Source: Rhodocyclaceae bacterium (GTDB lineage: Bacteria > Pseudomonadota > Gammaproteobacteria > Burkholderiales > Rhodocyclaceae). Taken from it: 64,000 bases of DNA. A program made the position numbers and the translations under genes. The stretch is taken from contig JADKHX010000009.1 in assembly GCA_016721505.1 (NCBI GenBank), positions 124,001 to 188,000 of the forward strand, read 5' to 3'. This document shows positions 1 through 8,600 of the stretch, piece after piece (the first letter of the stretch is position 1; every line of letters begins with the position of its first letter). The notes below the pieces were generated by a model. That model was not told the DNA's origin and searched no databases. It was given only the letters and a program-made list of their open reading frames with translations.

Positions 1-88
1 GAACAGCGGTAGGCTGGTAGAGTGACACTGCTGTTGTCGACAAAGACATCTCTACAACTAATGATCGACTAAAGGGAGCCGCAGACTC

Positions 89-733
89 ATGAAGCTTTAC
101 ACCTATTTCAGATCGTCGGCGGCTTACCGCGTGCGCATTGCGTTAGCGCTAAAAGGTCTACAACCGATAATGATACCGGTGCATCTGTTGCGTGACGGAG
201 GTGAACAATCTTCACCTGAATATCTTGCCTTGAATCGACAGGGTTTGATACCTGCGCTCGACGACGACGGAACATTGGTCACGCAGTCGATGGCGATTTG
301 CGAGTACCTCGAAGAAATTCAGCCGATACCCGCTTTGCTGCCTGCCGACCCCGCAGCGCGCGCGCGGGTAAGAGCATTGGCGCTGGCGATTGCTTGTGAA
401 ATCCACCCACTAAATAACCTGCGTGTTTTGAATTACTTGACCGGTACGCTGGGTTTGAGCGAAGCACAAAAACTGGCGTGGTACCACCATTGGATACGCT
501 TGGGATTTAGTGCGTTGGAAGCGCAACTAGCGGCAGAATCGACTAGTGGCAAATTTTGCCATGGTGATGCACCGACACTGGCCGATGTGTTTCTTGTGCC
601 ACAAGTCGCCAACGCGCGGCGCTTTGACCTTGATTTGAGTGCCTTCCCGACCCTGCTACGAATTGATGCGAACTGCCGGGAACTGCCGGCCTTCATTGCT
701 GCCGCACCGCAGAATCAGGCGGACGCAGTCTGA
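89..733 (+). CDS. maiA: maleylacetoacetate isomerase (zeta-class GST)
   Basis: A 214-residue protein of the length usual for MaiA, which isomerises maleylacetoacetate to fumarylacetoacetate with glutathione in tyrosine/homogentisate or gentisate breakdown in the cytoplasm. The N-terminus carries the zeta-class signature: residues 9-18 read SSAAYRVRIA, where the family has SSCSWRVRIA, so the family Cys and Trp are replaced by Ala and Tyr. A glutathione-site segment (LIPALDDDGTLVTQSMAI) and an all-alpha C-terminal domain follow. The start is supported by AAGGGAG about 14 bases upstream. It converges on hslO with 16 bases between the stop codons. It could also act on maleylpyruvate. The family assignment is firm; the exact substrate is inferred. 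Confidence 0.9.
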   Translation: MKLYTYFRSSAAYRVRIALALKGLQPIMIPVHLLRDGGEQSSPEYLALNRQGLIPALDDDGTLVTQSMAICEYLEEIQPIPALLPADPAARARVRALALAIACEIHPLNNLRVLNYLTGTLGLSEAQKLAWYHHWIRLGFSALEAQLAAESTSGKFCHGDAPTLADVFLVPQVANARRFDLDLSAFPTLLRIDANCRELPAFIAAAPQNQADAV

Positions 734-751
734 TCGCTGCGATTCTGCGTC
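708..751. terminator. possible stem-loop between convergent maiA and hslO
   Basis: CGCAGAATC at 708-716 pairs perfectly with GATTCTGCG at 741-749, and GACGCAG at 722-728 can alternatively pair with CTGCGTC at 745-751. It lies across the two convergent 3' ends, so it could end transcription in both directions. There is no U tract, so the terminator role is inferred. Confidence 0.3.
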
Positions 752-1733
752 AGTGCAAGACCCGACCTTCAGGCGGAAATAACTCATTCAATATCTCCGG
801 TCCGAATCGATATTCGTGGCCACAGATTTCATCGTCAACTTCGATGATGTCGGCCTTTTCAAGCATGGACTCCAGTTCCTCACGACCCAGCGACAACAAC
901 ACATTGCGAACTTTTTCCTCGTTACGAGGGCAATGCCAGGCAGCGTAGCGGGGCGCAAATAGACGTACGACTTCTTCGCCAAAAAGCCGTGTCAGCAAAT
1001 CCTCTGGCGGCAAGCCAAGTTCCGCATCAGTCACCGTATTGGCCAGCGTTTCCACGCGCGTCCATCCATCAGCATCGCAAGCATCCGCGTTGGGTAATTT
1101 TTGCAATAGCAAGCCGCAAGCCATTTTCTCATTGGCCATCAGCCAAAGGCGCGCCGGTTGTTGATCGGACAGCGCCAGGTAATGTTCAAAAATCTGCGCC
1201 AGCGAATCGCCTTCAATTGGCACATAACTTTGGTATGGGTCAGCTCCGTCGGTTTGTAGTGTTAACACCAGCTGCCCGTCGCCAACCAGATCGATGATTT
1301 TGTCAGTTGGTGCTGGTTGGCTCTGCATGCCTTGGACTCCGCTTCGCGGGGTGGCAACGCCGTCTTTGGAGTCTCGGCTTTGCACAGCAGAGCCGCTATG
1401 CGAGCGCAGAGACGTGCTTTGCGAATTCCTCGCTTCGCCGCCGTTGCCGCCATCACTTTGGCTCCTGGCCATCCCGCGCAAGCGCAATTGTTCGTCGCAA
1501 TCAACGACTAGCATGCTCACTTGCCCATTGCCCTGAAGCTGAAACGATAAGCGCCCAGGGGTCTTAAGGTTGCTACCCATTAAAGTTGTCACCGCCGCCA
1601 TTTCGCCGAGCAGTGCGCGAACCGCTTGTGGATACTCGCGTCGTGCGTGCATCGCTTGCCAGGCCGGGCCTAGCTGTACCAAAACGCCACGAATATCTAG
1701 CGCTTCAAACAAAAACCGATGTACCGTATCCAT
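750..1733 (-). CDS. hslO: Hsp33 redox chaperone with an in-frame repeat insertion
   Basis: Hsp33 is a cytoplasmic holdase activated by oxidation and unfolding. The core is recognisable: RFLFEALDIRGVLVQL at the start, then LGEMAAVTTLMGSNLK, LVGDGQLVLTLQTDGADPYQ and EGDSLAQIFEHY. Two things are odd. First, the protein has 327 residues where about 290 is usual, because roughly 50 residues rich in Ser, Gly, Arg and Gln sit between LRLRGMAR and DKIIDLVGDG. They are encoded by about 1307-1460, which holds a short dispersed repeat (PAPT) and a copy of a longer repeat. Second, the zinc switch normally has CxC and CxxC. Here the first reads WHC and the second DEIC, so only two of four cysteines remain. 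The gene is intact in frame. It may be a redox-insensitive chaperone. Confidence 0.88.
   Translation of the reverse strand: MDTVHRFLFEALDIRGVLVQLGPAWQAMHARREYPQAVRALLGEMAAVTTLMGSNLKTPGRLSFQLQGNGQVSMLVVDCDEQLRLRGMARSQSDGGNGGEARNSQSTSLRSHSGSAVQSRDSKDGVATPRSGVQGMQSQPAPTDKIIDLVGDGQLVLTLQTDGADPYQSYVPIEGDSLAQIFEHYLALSDQQPARLWLMANEKMACGLLLQKLPNADACDADGWTRVETLANTVTDAELGLPPEDLLTRLFGEEVVRLFAPRYAAWHCPRNEEKVRNVLLSLGREELESMLEKADIIEVDDEICGHEYRFGPEILNELFPPEGRVLH
1304..1320 (+). repeat. short dispersed repeat, copy 1 (inside hslO)
   Basis: CAGTTGGTGCTGGT matches the first half of the dispersed repeat. The second-half sequence AACGCCGTC appears only at 1356-1363, after an intervening stretch. On the hslO strand the copy encodes PAPT. 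Confidence 0.7.
1367..1444 (-). repeat. long dispersed repeat, copy A (inside hslO)
   Basis: Read on the minus strand this aligns along about 80 bases with 12946-13025. Shared blocks are ACGGCGGCGAAGC, TTCGCAAAGC, CTGCGC/TTGCGCC, TAGCGG, GTGCAAAGCCGA and ACTCCA. One reading frame gives similar peptides at both sites (AAKRGIRKARLCA here, AAKQGFRKALLCA there), although hslO uses another frame. It forms most of the extra segment of Hsp33. Confidence 0.75.
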
Positions 1734-1739
1734 ACGTGA

Positions 1740-2108
1740 TTAGGCAACGAAGCTATCAAACAAGGTCGGATCAAAGCCCACCAAAATACGACCATCAGCC
1801 ATTTCAACGACCGGCCGGCGTATCAAGCTGGTGTGTTCCATCATCAAGGTCACCGCTTGTCCCTGCGCGGTTATAACCGGTTTGGGATCAAATCGTTGCC
1901 AGGTGGTGCCCTTGGTATTAAGTAAACTTTTCCAGCCCACCACCTTGCACCACGCCACCAATTTCTCGCGTGGGACGCCGAGTTTTTTGTAGTCGTGAAA
2001 TTCATACGAGGTTCCGTGTTCGTCGCACCACGCGAAAACCTTCTTCATCGTGTCACAATTTCTGATGCCATAGATTTTGCGAGTTGGTGCTGCAGGGAGT
2101 TGGGACAT
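1740..2108 (-). CDS. ArsC/Spx/MgsR-family reductase-like protein
   Basis: A protein of about 122 residues of the thioredoxin-fold ArsC family (YffB type), beginning KIYGIRNCDTMKK with the single family cysteine, followed by YKKLGVPREKLVAWC, GWKSLLNTKGTTWQ and the C-terminal ILVGFDPTLFDSF. YffB-type proteins resemble arsenate reductase but lack a proven arsenate function, so I do not call it an arsenic gene. ATG at 2108 is preferred over an upstream TTG at 2129 because it lies close to the conserved fold. It ends 6 bases before hslO on the same strand. The first codons (LPAAPTRK) include a partial copy of the short dispersed repeat. Confidence 0.8.
   Translation of the reverse strand: MSQLPAAPTRKIYGIRNCDTMKKVFAWCDEHGTSYEFHDYKKLGVPREKLVAWCKVVGWKSLLNTKGTTWQRFDPKPVITAQGQAVTLMMEHTSLIRRPVVEMADGRILVGFDPTLFDSFVA
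2081..2092 (+). repeat. short dispersed repeat, copy 2 (partial)
   Basis: GAGTTGGTGCTG matches only the first part of the consensus. It sits in the first codons of the ArsC-like gene. A weak copy that could be chance. Confidence 0.4.
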
Positions 2109-2175
2109 TTTTTGGCCAAGTGAAAACAAAAATCGAGGCCGTATTTTACCGTGCAGCGATAAGGATTAGAGACAA

Positions 2176-2619
2176 CTAACCCAAGGCATCATTCATCTGA
2201 TCATGAAATTCGGCCATCGATTCGGCGGTGTCGATCTCTCGTGGCAAGGCATCTCGCACGGAGAAAACGCCCATGATTTTGTTGCTCTTGGTGAGTATTG
2301 GCAGATGCCTGAAGCCGCGCTCTATCATGACAAGCACCGCTGCCGAAACCGTCATTTCTGGTGCGACACAATGAGGATTTCGGGTCATTACTTGCGCCAC
2401 GGTTGTGCTGGCAGGATCGAGCGCTTTGGCGATAACACGAGTCATCAGATCGCGTTCAGTGACAATGCCGACCAGTCCGCCACTAGTGTCGGTGACCAAA
2501 ATGCTGCCGCAACTCGCGCGGGTCATAATGCAGGCGGCTTCGCGCACGCTCGTTTCGGGCGCTGCTGAGATCAGTAAACGCTGACCTTTGATGGATTCGA
2601 GTACAGTGCGCTCAGCCAT
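2176..2619 (-). CDS. CBS-domain pair protein
   Basis: A 147-residue protein made almost wholly of two CBS motifs: SVREAACIMTRASCGSILVTD...GLVGIVTERDL, then PEMTVSAAVLVMIERGFRHLPI...IMGVFSVRDAL. CBS pairs bind adenine nucleotides or S-adenosylmethionine and usually act as sensors; no catalytic domain is attached. The start is well supported by GAGGTG just upstream. It stands alone between the reductase-like gene and the kor operon, so no partner can be named from context. Confidence 0.85.
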   Translation of the reverse strand: MAERTVLESIKGQRLLISAAPETSVREAACIMTRASCGSILVTDTSGGLVGIVTERDLMTRVIAKALDPASTTVAQVMTRNPHCVAPEMTVSAAVLVMIERGFRHLPILTKSNKIMGVFSVRDALPREIDTAESMAEFHDQMNDALG

Positions 2620-2678
2620 GATTCACCTCATCAATTGCAAAAGGAAAATCGGAACATCCTTTTGCAAATTTACTCCGA

Positions 2679-3733
2679 CTAGCGCAATCCGGCGTTGATT
2701 TTTTCCAAAGTTTTATTGCCAGGATTTAGTTGGCTCACACCGAGTGCGTTGAGTGGTGTGGTGGAAGTGTTCAAGGCTTGATGCAAATCGGTGGCGTGGG
2801 CATCAACGAACAATAATCCGGTGACAACTTCTCCCTGCGCTTGCCGTTCGTTCATATAGGCCATCGCCGCCAGCCTATCTGTCGGATCGTAGTCAGCATG
2901 CAGTTTGCGCAGGCGCAGCGTCGTACCATCGTGATGCGGCACTTCAACCACACTTCCTGCCGCATATTGGGTGGTGATTTCGCTGTGTCTATCCATGAAA
3001 TCGATGCGGTTGACGGCTTCATTGTGTTCACGTACGTAGTCGTAGCTCTTGGTGCTGCCGACATGGTTGTTGAAGGTAACGCAAGGGCTAATCACATCAA
3101 TAAAGGCCGCGCCGCCGTGACCGAGGGCACCTTTGATGAGCGGCACCAATTGTTCTTTGTCGCCGGAGAAACTACGCGCCACATAGGTCGCGCCGAGTTG
3201 CAAAGCGATGCCGACCAAATCCACGGCGCTATCGCTATTAATAACCCCTTTTTGCTCTTCGAGCCGCGATCAGCGGTGGCAGAAAACTGCCCCTTGGTTA
3301 ATCCGTACACGCCATTGTTTTCCACGATATAGGCCATCCGCACGCCGCGCCGCATGGCATTGGCGAATTGGCCGAGTCCTATCGACGCCGAATCGCCATC
3401 ACCTGAAATACCCAGATAAAGCAAATCGCGATTGGCCAAATTGGCACCAGTCAAGACCGAAGGCATACGGCCATGCACGGTATTAAAGCCGTGCGATGCG
3501 CCGAGAAAATAATCCGGTGTTTTAGAGCTACAACCAATGCCCGACATTTTTGCCACGCGATGCGGCTCTATGTCCAGTTCCCAGCAGGCCTGAATAATCG
3601 CCGCCGAAATCGAATCGTGGCCACAGCCGGCGCACAGTGTCGAAATTTTGCCTTCGTAGTCGCGGCGGGTATAGCCAACTTTGTTACGCGTCAGCGTTGG
3701 ATGATGCAGGTGTGGTTTAGCAAGGTAGGTCAT
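2679..3733 (-). CDS. korB: 2-oxoacid:ferredoxin oxidoreductase beta subunit (frameshifted)
   Basis: The thiamine-diphosphate and iron-sulfur subunit of a 2-oxoglutarate:ferredoxin oxidoreductase. The N-terminal part has CAGCGHDSI, the thiamine-diphosphate segment GDGDSASIGLGQFANAMRRG and NNGVYGLTKGQFSAT. The rest (LGATYVARSFSGDK, SPCVTFNNHVGSTKSYDY) is in another frame. The break is near 3245, at a run of five A and four G; one added base would restore K-G-V-I-N-S-D-S and the family sequence. The start ATG overlaps the korA stop and has GGAGG upstream, so the two are translationally coupled. A sequencing error is more likely than a true pseudogene. Confidence 0.85.
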
Positions 3734-5580
3734 GCGGCCTCCGGTTGCGCGGGGAAGTTTCTGGCGGCCATTGCCGTCGCTGCCGCACTCTTGGCAATTG
3801 TTCGAGCGATGTAGTGCGCCGTAATTGGGGTGCCGTCAAAGTGCAGCACGCGCATTAGACAGGCCGGATTGATATCCAATTCGCTAACCAGCATCGTGTG
3901 CATTTGTGCATCGCGATTCTGTTCAACTACGTAAGTTAAATCGTGATCAGCAATAAATTTTTCAACCGAATCTGGAAACGGAAATGCACGCAGCCGCATG
4001 GCATCAAGATGTATGCCTTGTGCCGCCAGAATGTCCAGCGTTTCTATCATCGCCGGACTGGTCGAGCCGAAATAAATTACGCCAAGGCGCGTCGGTTGTT
4101 GCGCCGAACGCTGCTCGGGTTGCGGCACTAATGTCGCTGCAGTTTTGAACTTTTTCAGCAAGCGCTGCACGTTGTACACATAATCTGGCCCGCGCTCAGA
4201 GTAGCGCGCGTAAGCATCGCGCGTGCTGCCACGGGTGAAATAACTGCCTAGCGTCGGATGCGTGCCGGGCAAGGTGCGCCAAGCAATGCCATCGCCGTCG
4301 ACATCTTTGTAGCGGGCGAATTCGCGACCAGATTCCAAGTCAGCGGCGCTCATTATTTTGCCTCTATCGTAATCGCGCGCGGCATCCCATTTGAAAGGTT
4401 TGCATAAGCGTTGATTCATCCCGATATCCAAATCGGACATGACAAAAATTGGGGTTTGCAAACGGTCAGCCAAATCCAAGGCTGCTGCTGCAAATTCAAA
4501 ACATTCGTGGGGGTCGTCAGGGAACAACAAAACATGTTTGGTGTCGCCGTGCGAAGCGTAGGCGCAGGCAATCAAGTCTGACTGTTGGGTGCGCGTTGGC
4601 ATGCCGGTTGAAGGCCCGCCGCGCTGCACATTCATGATGGTCAAGGGGATTTCGGCAAAGTAAGCGAGACCTATGAATTCGGTCATCAGCGAAACACCGG
4701 GGCCTGACGTTGCAGTGAATGCCCGCGCGCCGTTCCAACCTGCGCCAATCGCGATACCGACAGAAGCCATTTCGTCTTCCGCTTGAACAATCGCGTAGTT
4801 GTGCTGACCGCTGGCCGCATCAACGCGGAACTTGTCGCAATAGCGTTGGAAGGCCTCCGGCACTGACGACGATGGCGTTATCGGATACCACGCCGCGACA
4901 GTCGCACCGCCGTATACAAATCCTAGCGCAGCGGCGCTATTGCCATCGGTGAAAATTTGATCGCCAACACCATCGCTACGTTCAACGCGAATTCCCAATG
5001 GCGCGGCGACATTTTCCTTGACGTAGTCACGACCTAAATTGAGCGCTTGTACGTTGGAATCCAGCAATCGCTCTTTGCCCTTGTATTGCTCGGCGAACAA
5101 TCGCTCAAACACGCTAACTTCGACATCCAGCAACATCGACAAAGCGCCGACATAGATAATATTTTTGAACAACTGCCGTTCGCGCGGGTCAGCGTAAGCG
5201 TTGTTACTGATTTCAGTGAGCGGGATGCCGATGACGTTGATGTCGTCGCGAAATTTTGATTTCGGCATCGGTCGCGTGCTGTCGTAAAACAAATAACCGC
5301 CGGGCTCGATTTCGGCCACATCTGCATCCCAAGTTTGCGGATTCATCGCCACCATCATGTCTACGCCGCCACGTCTGCCGTGATAACCACGCTTGCTCAC
5401 GCGCGCTTCGTACCAGGTTGGCAAGCCTTGAATGTTGCTAGGGAAAATATTGCGCGGGCTGACCGAAACGCCCATACGCAAAATCGCTTTGGCAAATAGC
5501 TCATTGGCCGATGCAGAACCCGAGCCGTTCACGTTGGCGAACTTGATGACGAAATCATTGACTGCTTCGATACGTTTCAT
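3730..5580 (-). CDS. korA: 2-oxoacid:acceptor oxidoreductase alpha subunit (fused gamma-alpha)
   Basis: A 616-residue protein in which the gamma-type domain (about residues 1-190, GSGSASANELFAKAILRMG, GGVDMMVAMNP) precedes the alpha pyrimidine-binding domain (FVYGGATVAAWYPITPSSSVPEAF, QAEDEMASVGIAIGAGWNGARAFTATSGPG, RGGPSTGMPTRTQQSDL). This is the layout of two-subunit 2-oxoglutarate:ferredoxin oxidoreductases, which convert 2-oxoglutarate and CoA to succinyl-CoA while reducing ferredoxin. It overlaps both neighbours by 4 bases, giving the order oxidoreductase, korA, korB. Substrate preference between 2-oxoglutarate and other 2-oxoacids is inferred from family and operon structure. Confidence 0.9.
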   Translation of the reverse strand: MKRIEAVNDFVIKFANVNGSGSASANELFAKAILRMGVSVSPRNIFPSNIQGLPTWYEARVSKRGYHGRRGGVDMMVAMNPQTWDADVAEIEPGGYLFYDSTRPMPKSKFRDDINVIGIPLTEISNNAYADPRERQLFKNIIYVGALSMLLDVEVSVFERLFAEQYKGKERLLDSNVQALNLGRDYVKENVAAPLGIRVERSDGVGDQIFTDGNSAAALGFVYGGATVAAWYPITPSSSVPEAFQRYCDKFRVDAASGQHNYAIVQAEDEMASVGIAIGAGWNGARAFTATSGPGVSLMTEFIGLAYFAEIPLTIMNVQRGGPSTGMPTRTQQSDLIACAYASHGDTKHVLLFPDDPHECFEFAAAALDLADRLQTPIFVMSDLDIGMNQRLCKPFKWDAARDYDRGKIMSAADLESGREFARYKDVDGDGIAWRTLPGTHPTLGSYFTRGSTRDAYARYSERGPDYVYNVQRLLKKFKTAATLVPQPEQRSAQQPTRLGVIYFGSTSPAMIETLDILAAQGIHLDAMRLRAFPFPDSVEKFIADHDLTYVVEQNRDAQMHTMLVSELDINPACLMRVLHFDGTPITAHYIARTIAKSAAATAMAARNFPAQPEAA

Positions 5581-7400
5581 GCAGCCTCCTTTGCCCGGGC
5601 ATCTTCATGGCACGCAGTGCCCGCTGGTGCAGTAATCAGCAAAAACTTTTTCATATCCCAAGCGCCCGTCGGGCAGCGTTCGGCGCACAAACCGCAGTGC
5701 AAACAGACATCTTCGTCCTTGACCATTACCCGTCCGGTTTTCAATTCGGCAGAAACGTAAAGGCTCTGGTCGACTCGTAGCGTCGGCGCTTTGAGGCGTG
5801 TACGTAAGTCGGCTTCCTCGCCGTTGGTGGTGAAAGTGATGCTGTCGACCGGACAAATATCGACACATGCATCGCATTCAATGCAAGTATTTTTGTTGAA
5901 CACAGTTTGCACATCGCAGTTCAAACAACGATTAGCTTCCTTAAACGCGGTAGCTGCATCAAAGCCCAATTCGACTTCCACGCGAATGTTTGCCAAGGCC
6001 ACAGCAGCCTTGGCCCACGGCACCTTGAAGCGCTGATCGTCGGAAATCGCGCTGTCGTAACTCCATTCGTGGATGCCCATTTTTTGCGAGCTTAAAGTGA
6101 CATGAGCGGCGGGGCGTTGCGAGACATCTTGCCCCTTGATGAAGCGATCAATTGATACCGCAGCAGCATGCCCATGCGCTACTGCTGTGATGATATTTTT
6201 GGGTCCGAAAGCCGCGTCGCCACCAAAAAAGACATCAGCGCGCGAAGACTGAAAAGTTATCGCATCAAGCACGGGCAAGCCGTAGCGATCAAATTCAATG
6301 CCGCTATCGCGCTCTATCCATGGGAAGGAATTTTCTTGTCCTACCGCGATCAACACCGCGTCGCATTCGATAAACACTTCGGCTTCGCCGGTGGATACCA
6401 AACTGCGCTTTCCGTTTGCGTCATAGACGGCTTTGACCACATCAAAACTCATACCGATGAGCTTGCCGTTTTCGTGTTCAAAACGTATCGGCACATGGAA
6501 ATTTAGAATTGGAATGCCTTCGTGTTGCGCATCTTCTTTTTCCCACGGCGAAGCCTTCATTTCATCAAAGCCACTACGCACAACCACTTTGACATCACTG
6601 CCACCAAGCCGACGCGCCGAGCGGCAACAATCCATAGCCGTATTGCCGCCACCCAGCACAATTACCCGTGGCGCGATGGTGGTGATGTGACCAAACGAGA
6701 CCGACGCTAACCAGTCGATGCCGATATGAATATTTGCTGCCGCTTCCTCGCGTCCAGGGATATCGAGATTGCGTCCGCGGGGTGCGCCGCAACCGACGAA
6801 AACTGCATCGTAATTTTGGGTCAAAAAACGCTTCATCGAATCAATTCGCTCGCCAGCGCGAAACTCAACACCCAGATTGAGTATGTAACCGGTCTCTTCA
6901 TCAATCACCGATTCGGGCAGGCGGAAGCGGGGGATTTGTGAGCGAATAAATCCACCGGCTTTGGCCTCGCCATCAAACACGGTGACCTCGTAACCGAGCG
7001 GGGCGAGATCACGCGCAACGGTCAACGCAGCAGGCCCGCCACCGATGCAAGCAACACGTTTTCCGTTGCGTGGCGCCACGCCCGGCATGCGCGCACTGAC
7101 ATCGCCTTTCATGTCGGCGGCAACGCGCTTGATGCGGCAAATCGCCACGGGTTCTGGGGTTTCGCCGTTGTTCTCTTCGACGCGACCACGCCGACAGGCA
7201 GGTTCGCAGGGTCGGTCGCAAGTGCGACCCAAGATGCCGGGGAAAACATTCGACACCCAATTGACCATGTAGGCATCGGCATATCGACCTTGCCCTACCA
7301 TGCGGATGTATTCGGGTACGGGAGTGTGCGCAGGACACGCCCACTGGCAATCGACAACGCGATGAAAATAATCAGGGTTACTGGTATCAGTCGGCTGCAA
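5577..7400 (-). CDS. NAD(P)/FAD oxidoreductase with 2x[4Fe-4S], KorC-like
   Basis: A 607-residue protein similar to the glutamate synthase small subunit. The N-terminal iron-sulfur segment (CQWACPAHTPVPEY, CDRPCEPACRRG) is followed by an FAD fold (GGGPAALTVARDLAPLGYEVTVFD), an NAD(P) fold (VIVLGGGNTAMDCCRSARRLG) and two C-terminal [4Fe-4S] motifs (CIECDACVDICP and CLHCGLCAERCP). It is first in the operon and overlaps korA by 4 bases. From the literature, the Azoarcus evansii 2-oxoglutarate:NADP+ oxidoreductase has a third FAD subunit that links KorAB to NADP(H); this gene fits that role. The start is TTG with AAGGAG about 6 bases upstream; no ATG fits the conserved N-terminus. Confidence 0.87.
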   Translation of the reverse strand: MQPTDTSNPDYFHRVVDCQWACPAHTPVPEYIRMVGQGRYADAYMVNWVSNVFPGILGRTCDRPCEPACRRGRVEENNGETPEPVAICRIKRVAADMKGDVSARMPGVAPRNGKRVACIGGGPAALTVARDLAPLGYEVTVFDGEAKAGGFIRSQIPRFRLPESVIDEETGYILNLGVEFRAGERIDSMKRFLTQNYDAVFVGCGAPRGRNLDIPGREEAAANIHIGIDWLASVSFGHITTIAPRVIVLGGGNTAMDCCRSARRLGGSDVKVVVRSGFDEMKASPWEKEDAQHEGIPILNFHVPIRFEHENGKLIGMSFDVVKAVYDANGKRSLVSTGEAEVFIECDAVLIAVGQENSFPWIERDSGIEFDRYGLPVLDAITFQSSRADVFFGGDAAFGPKNIITAVAHGHAAAVSIDRFIKGQDVSQRPAAHVTLSSQKMGIHEWSYDSAISDDQRFKVPWAKAAVALANIRVEVELGFDAATAFKEANRCLNCDVQTVFNKNTCIECDACVDICPVDSITFTTNGEEADLRTRLKAPTLRVDQSLYVSAELKTGRVMVKDEDVCLHCGLCAERCPTGAWDMKKFLLITAPAGTACHEDARAKEAA

Positions 7401-7548
7401 ATTAATCTCCTTGCCCTAAGCTAAACGAGATTGCGACCTTGAATCATAGGCAAGAGTACGGCTTTGCAATATGCCGATGAAGCGGGGGAATGCGGTGCAA
7501 TCGGAGGATATTCATCGGTCATGGAAACTACCTGTGCGTCGCCAAAAT

Positions 7549-7561
7549 TCAGTTGGCGCTG
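7549..7561 (+). repeat. possible degenerate copy of the short dispersed repeat
   Basis: CAGTTGGCGCTGG differs by one base from the first half of the consensus, but the second half is absent. It is the only notable feature in the intergenic stretch 7401-7612. Confidence 0.3.
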
Positions 7562-7612
7562 GCGAGGGACCGGCCCGTTCATCGGCCATACGCCGTTACG
7601 CCAATGATAACT

Positions 7613-8518
7613 TCACAGCGCTTTCAGCGCCTTCGTCACGGCAGGCAATAACCTCGCGCGTTGTGCGGCGTCGGTAGATTCTTGCAGCGAAAAATACAGC
7701 GGTAATAAAAAACCGGCGAGATTGTGACGACGCGCGAGTGAAGTTTGCGTCGTCGGTTCGTCGGCTTTTTGGGCAGCCATCAAGCTTGCAACCCACGTCT
7801 CCCAATCGGCATTGTCATGCAGAGTTTTGCGCGCGAGGTAAAACACCGGTGCCATCAATCGCTCGCCTTCGTGGTACTGATAAAAGTGCTCGCCTGCCGG
7901 CGCGACTTGGCTGGCAATAGCGGCCAGCAAACGATCCGCTTGTGCTTTGGAAAGACGTGGATTGAGCGCCAATTGCATCATTAAATCCGCCGCATGTGCC
8001 ACCCCATGGCGCCAACCTTCGGGCGCTGAAAATCCCCGGTAGTCGCGCACACTACTCAAATATTTCGTGCCAGTAGTGATGAGTTGATCAAGCTCGTCAT
8101 CACTCAAAAATTTCTGCACGCGGTCAGCGCGCGCCACTTCGGCAAGAGTCAATGCGGCGAAAGGTTTGCCAAGGCCTGCTGCATCGAGCTCAACTGTGTT
8201 TAGACGTGGTTGCAATACAGTATTGATGCGTTGTAGGGTCAGTGTACTGAGTTGTTTTGCCCGCATCCAAGTGCTGATCGCCGTAAATGCCAGATCATCG
8301 CGTAACACCGGGTCGGGCGCGGACAGGCAATCAAGTAGTTCAACTGCCAGTGTTTGGCGCAGCGCCTCATCAGCCAATTGCCATTTGCCGGCCTTTAATG
8401 CTTCTAGCTTGTGGTACATGGCTGGAAGAGGCGAGCAAGCGGTATTGGCATCTGCAATTGCCGAGGTAGCGAGCAGCAAACTAAAGGCGATCGCAGCGCC
8501 AATTTTCGTCAGGTACAT
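7613..8518 (-). CDS. exported DUF2785-like protein
   Basis: A 301-residue protein beginning with a signal peptide (MYLTKIGAAIAFSLLLATSAIADA), so probably periplasmic. The body is predicted helical. GFSAPEGWRHGVAHAADLMMQLALNP resembles the central motif of DUF2785 proteins, whose function is unknown. ATG at 8518 is chosen because it places the signal sequence at the N-terminus; the frame stays open upstream but without a plausible leader. It is divergent from the exporter adaptor gene, with only about 80 bases between the two starts. Confidence 0.7.
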   Translation of the reverse strand: MYLTKIGAAIAFSLLLATSAIADANTACSPLPAMYHKLEALKAGKWQLADEALRQTLAVELLDCLSAPDPVLRDDLAFTAISTWMRAKQLSTLTLQRINTVLQPRLNTVELDAAGLGKPFAALTLAEVARADRVQKFLSDDELDQLITTGTKYLSSVRDYRGFSAPEGWRHGVAHAADLMMQLALNPRLSKAQADRLLAAIASQVAPAGEHFYQYHEGERLMAPVFYLARKTLHDNADWETWVASLMAAQKADEPTTQTSLARRHNLAGFLLPLYFSLQESTDAAQRARLLPAVTKALKAL

Positions 8519-8600
8519 TGATGACTCCAAAGAAAAAGTGTCGTATCGCAATGCTACGCGCTTAAGGCAGAAGCAAATCGCATGCGGCATAATTCGAGAT

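Noticed and set aside
1740..2108. Arsenic resistance function for the ArsC-like gene.
   Set aside because: The sequence fits the YffB/Spx-like branch and no other ars genes are nearby.
3235..3255. Programmed frameshifting in korB at the A5G4 run.
   Set aside because: The run lacks a full A-AAA-AAG slippery heptamer, no stimulatory structure is evident, and homologues are read in one frame; a base-call indel is simpler.
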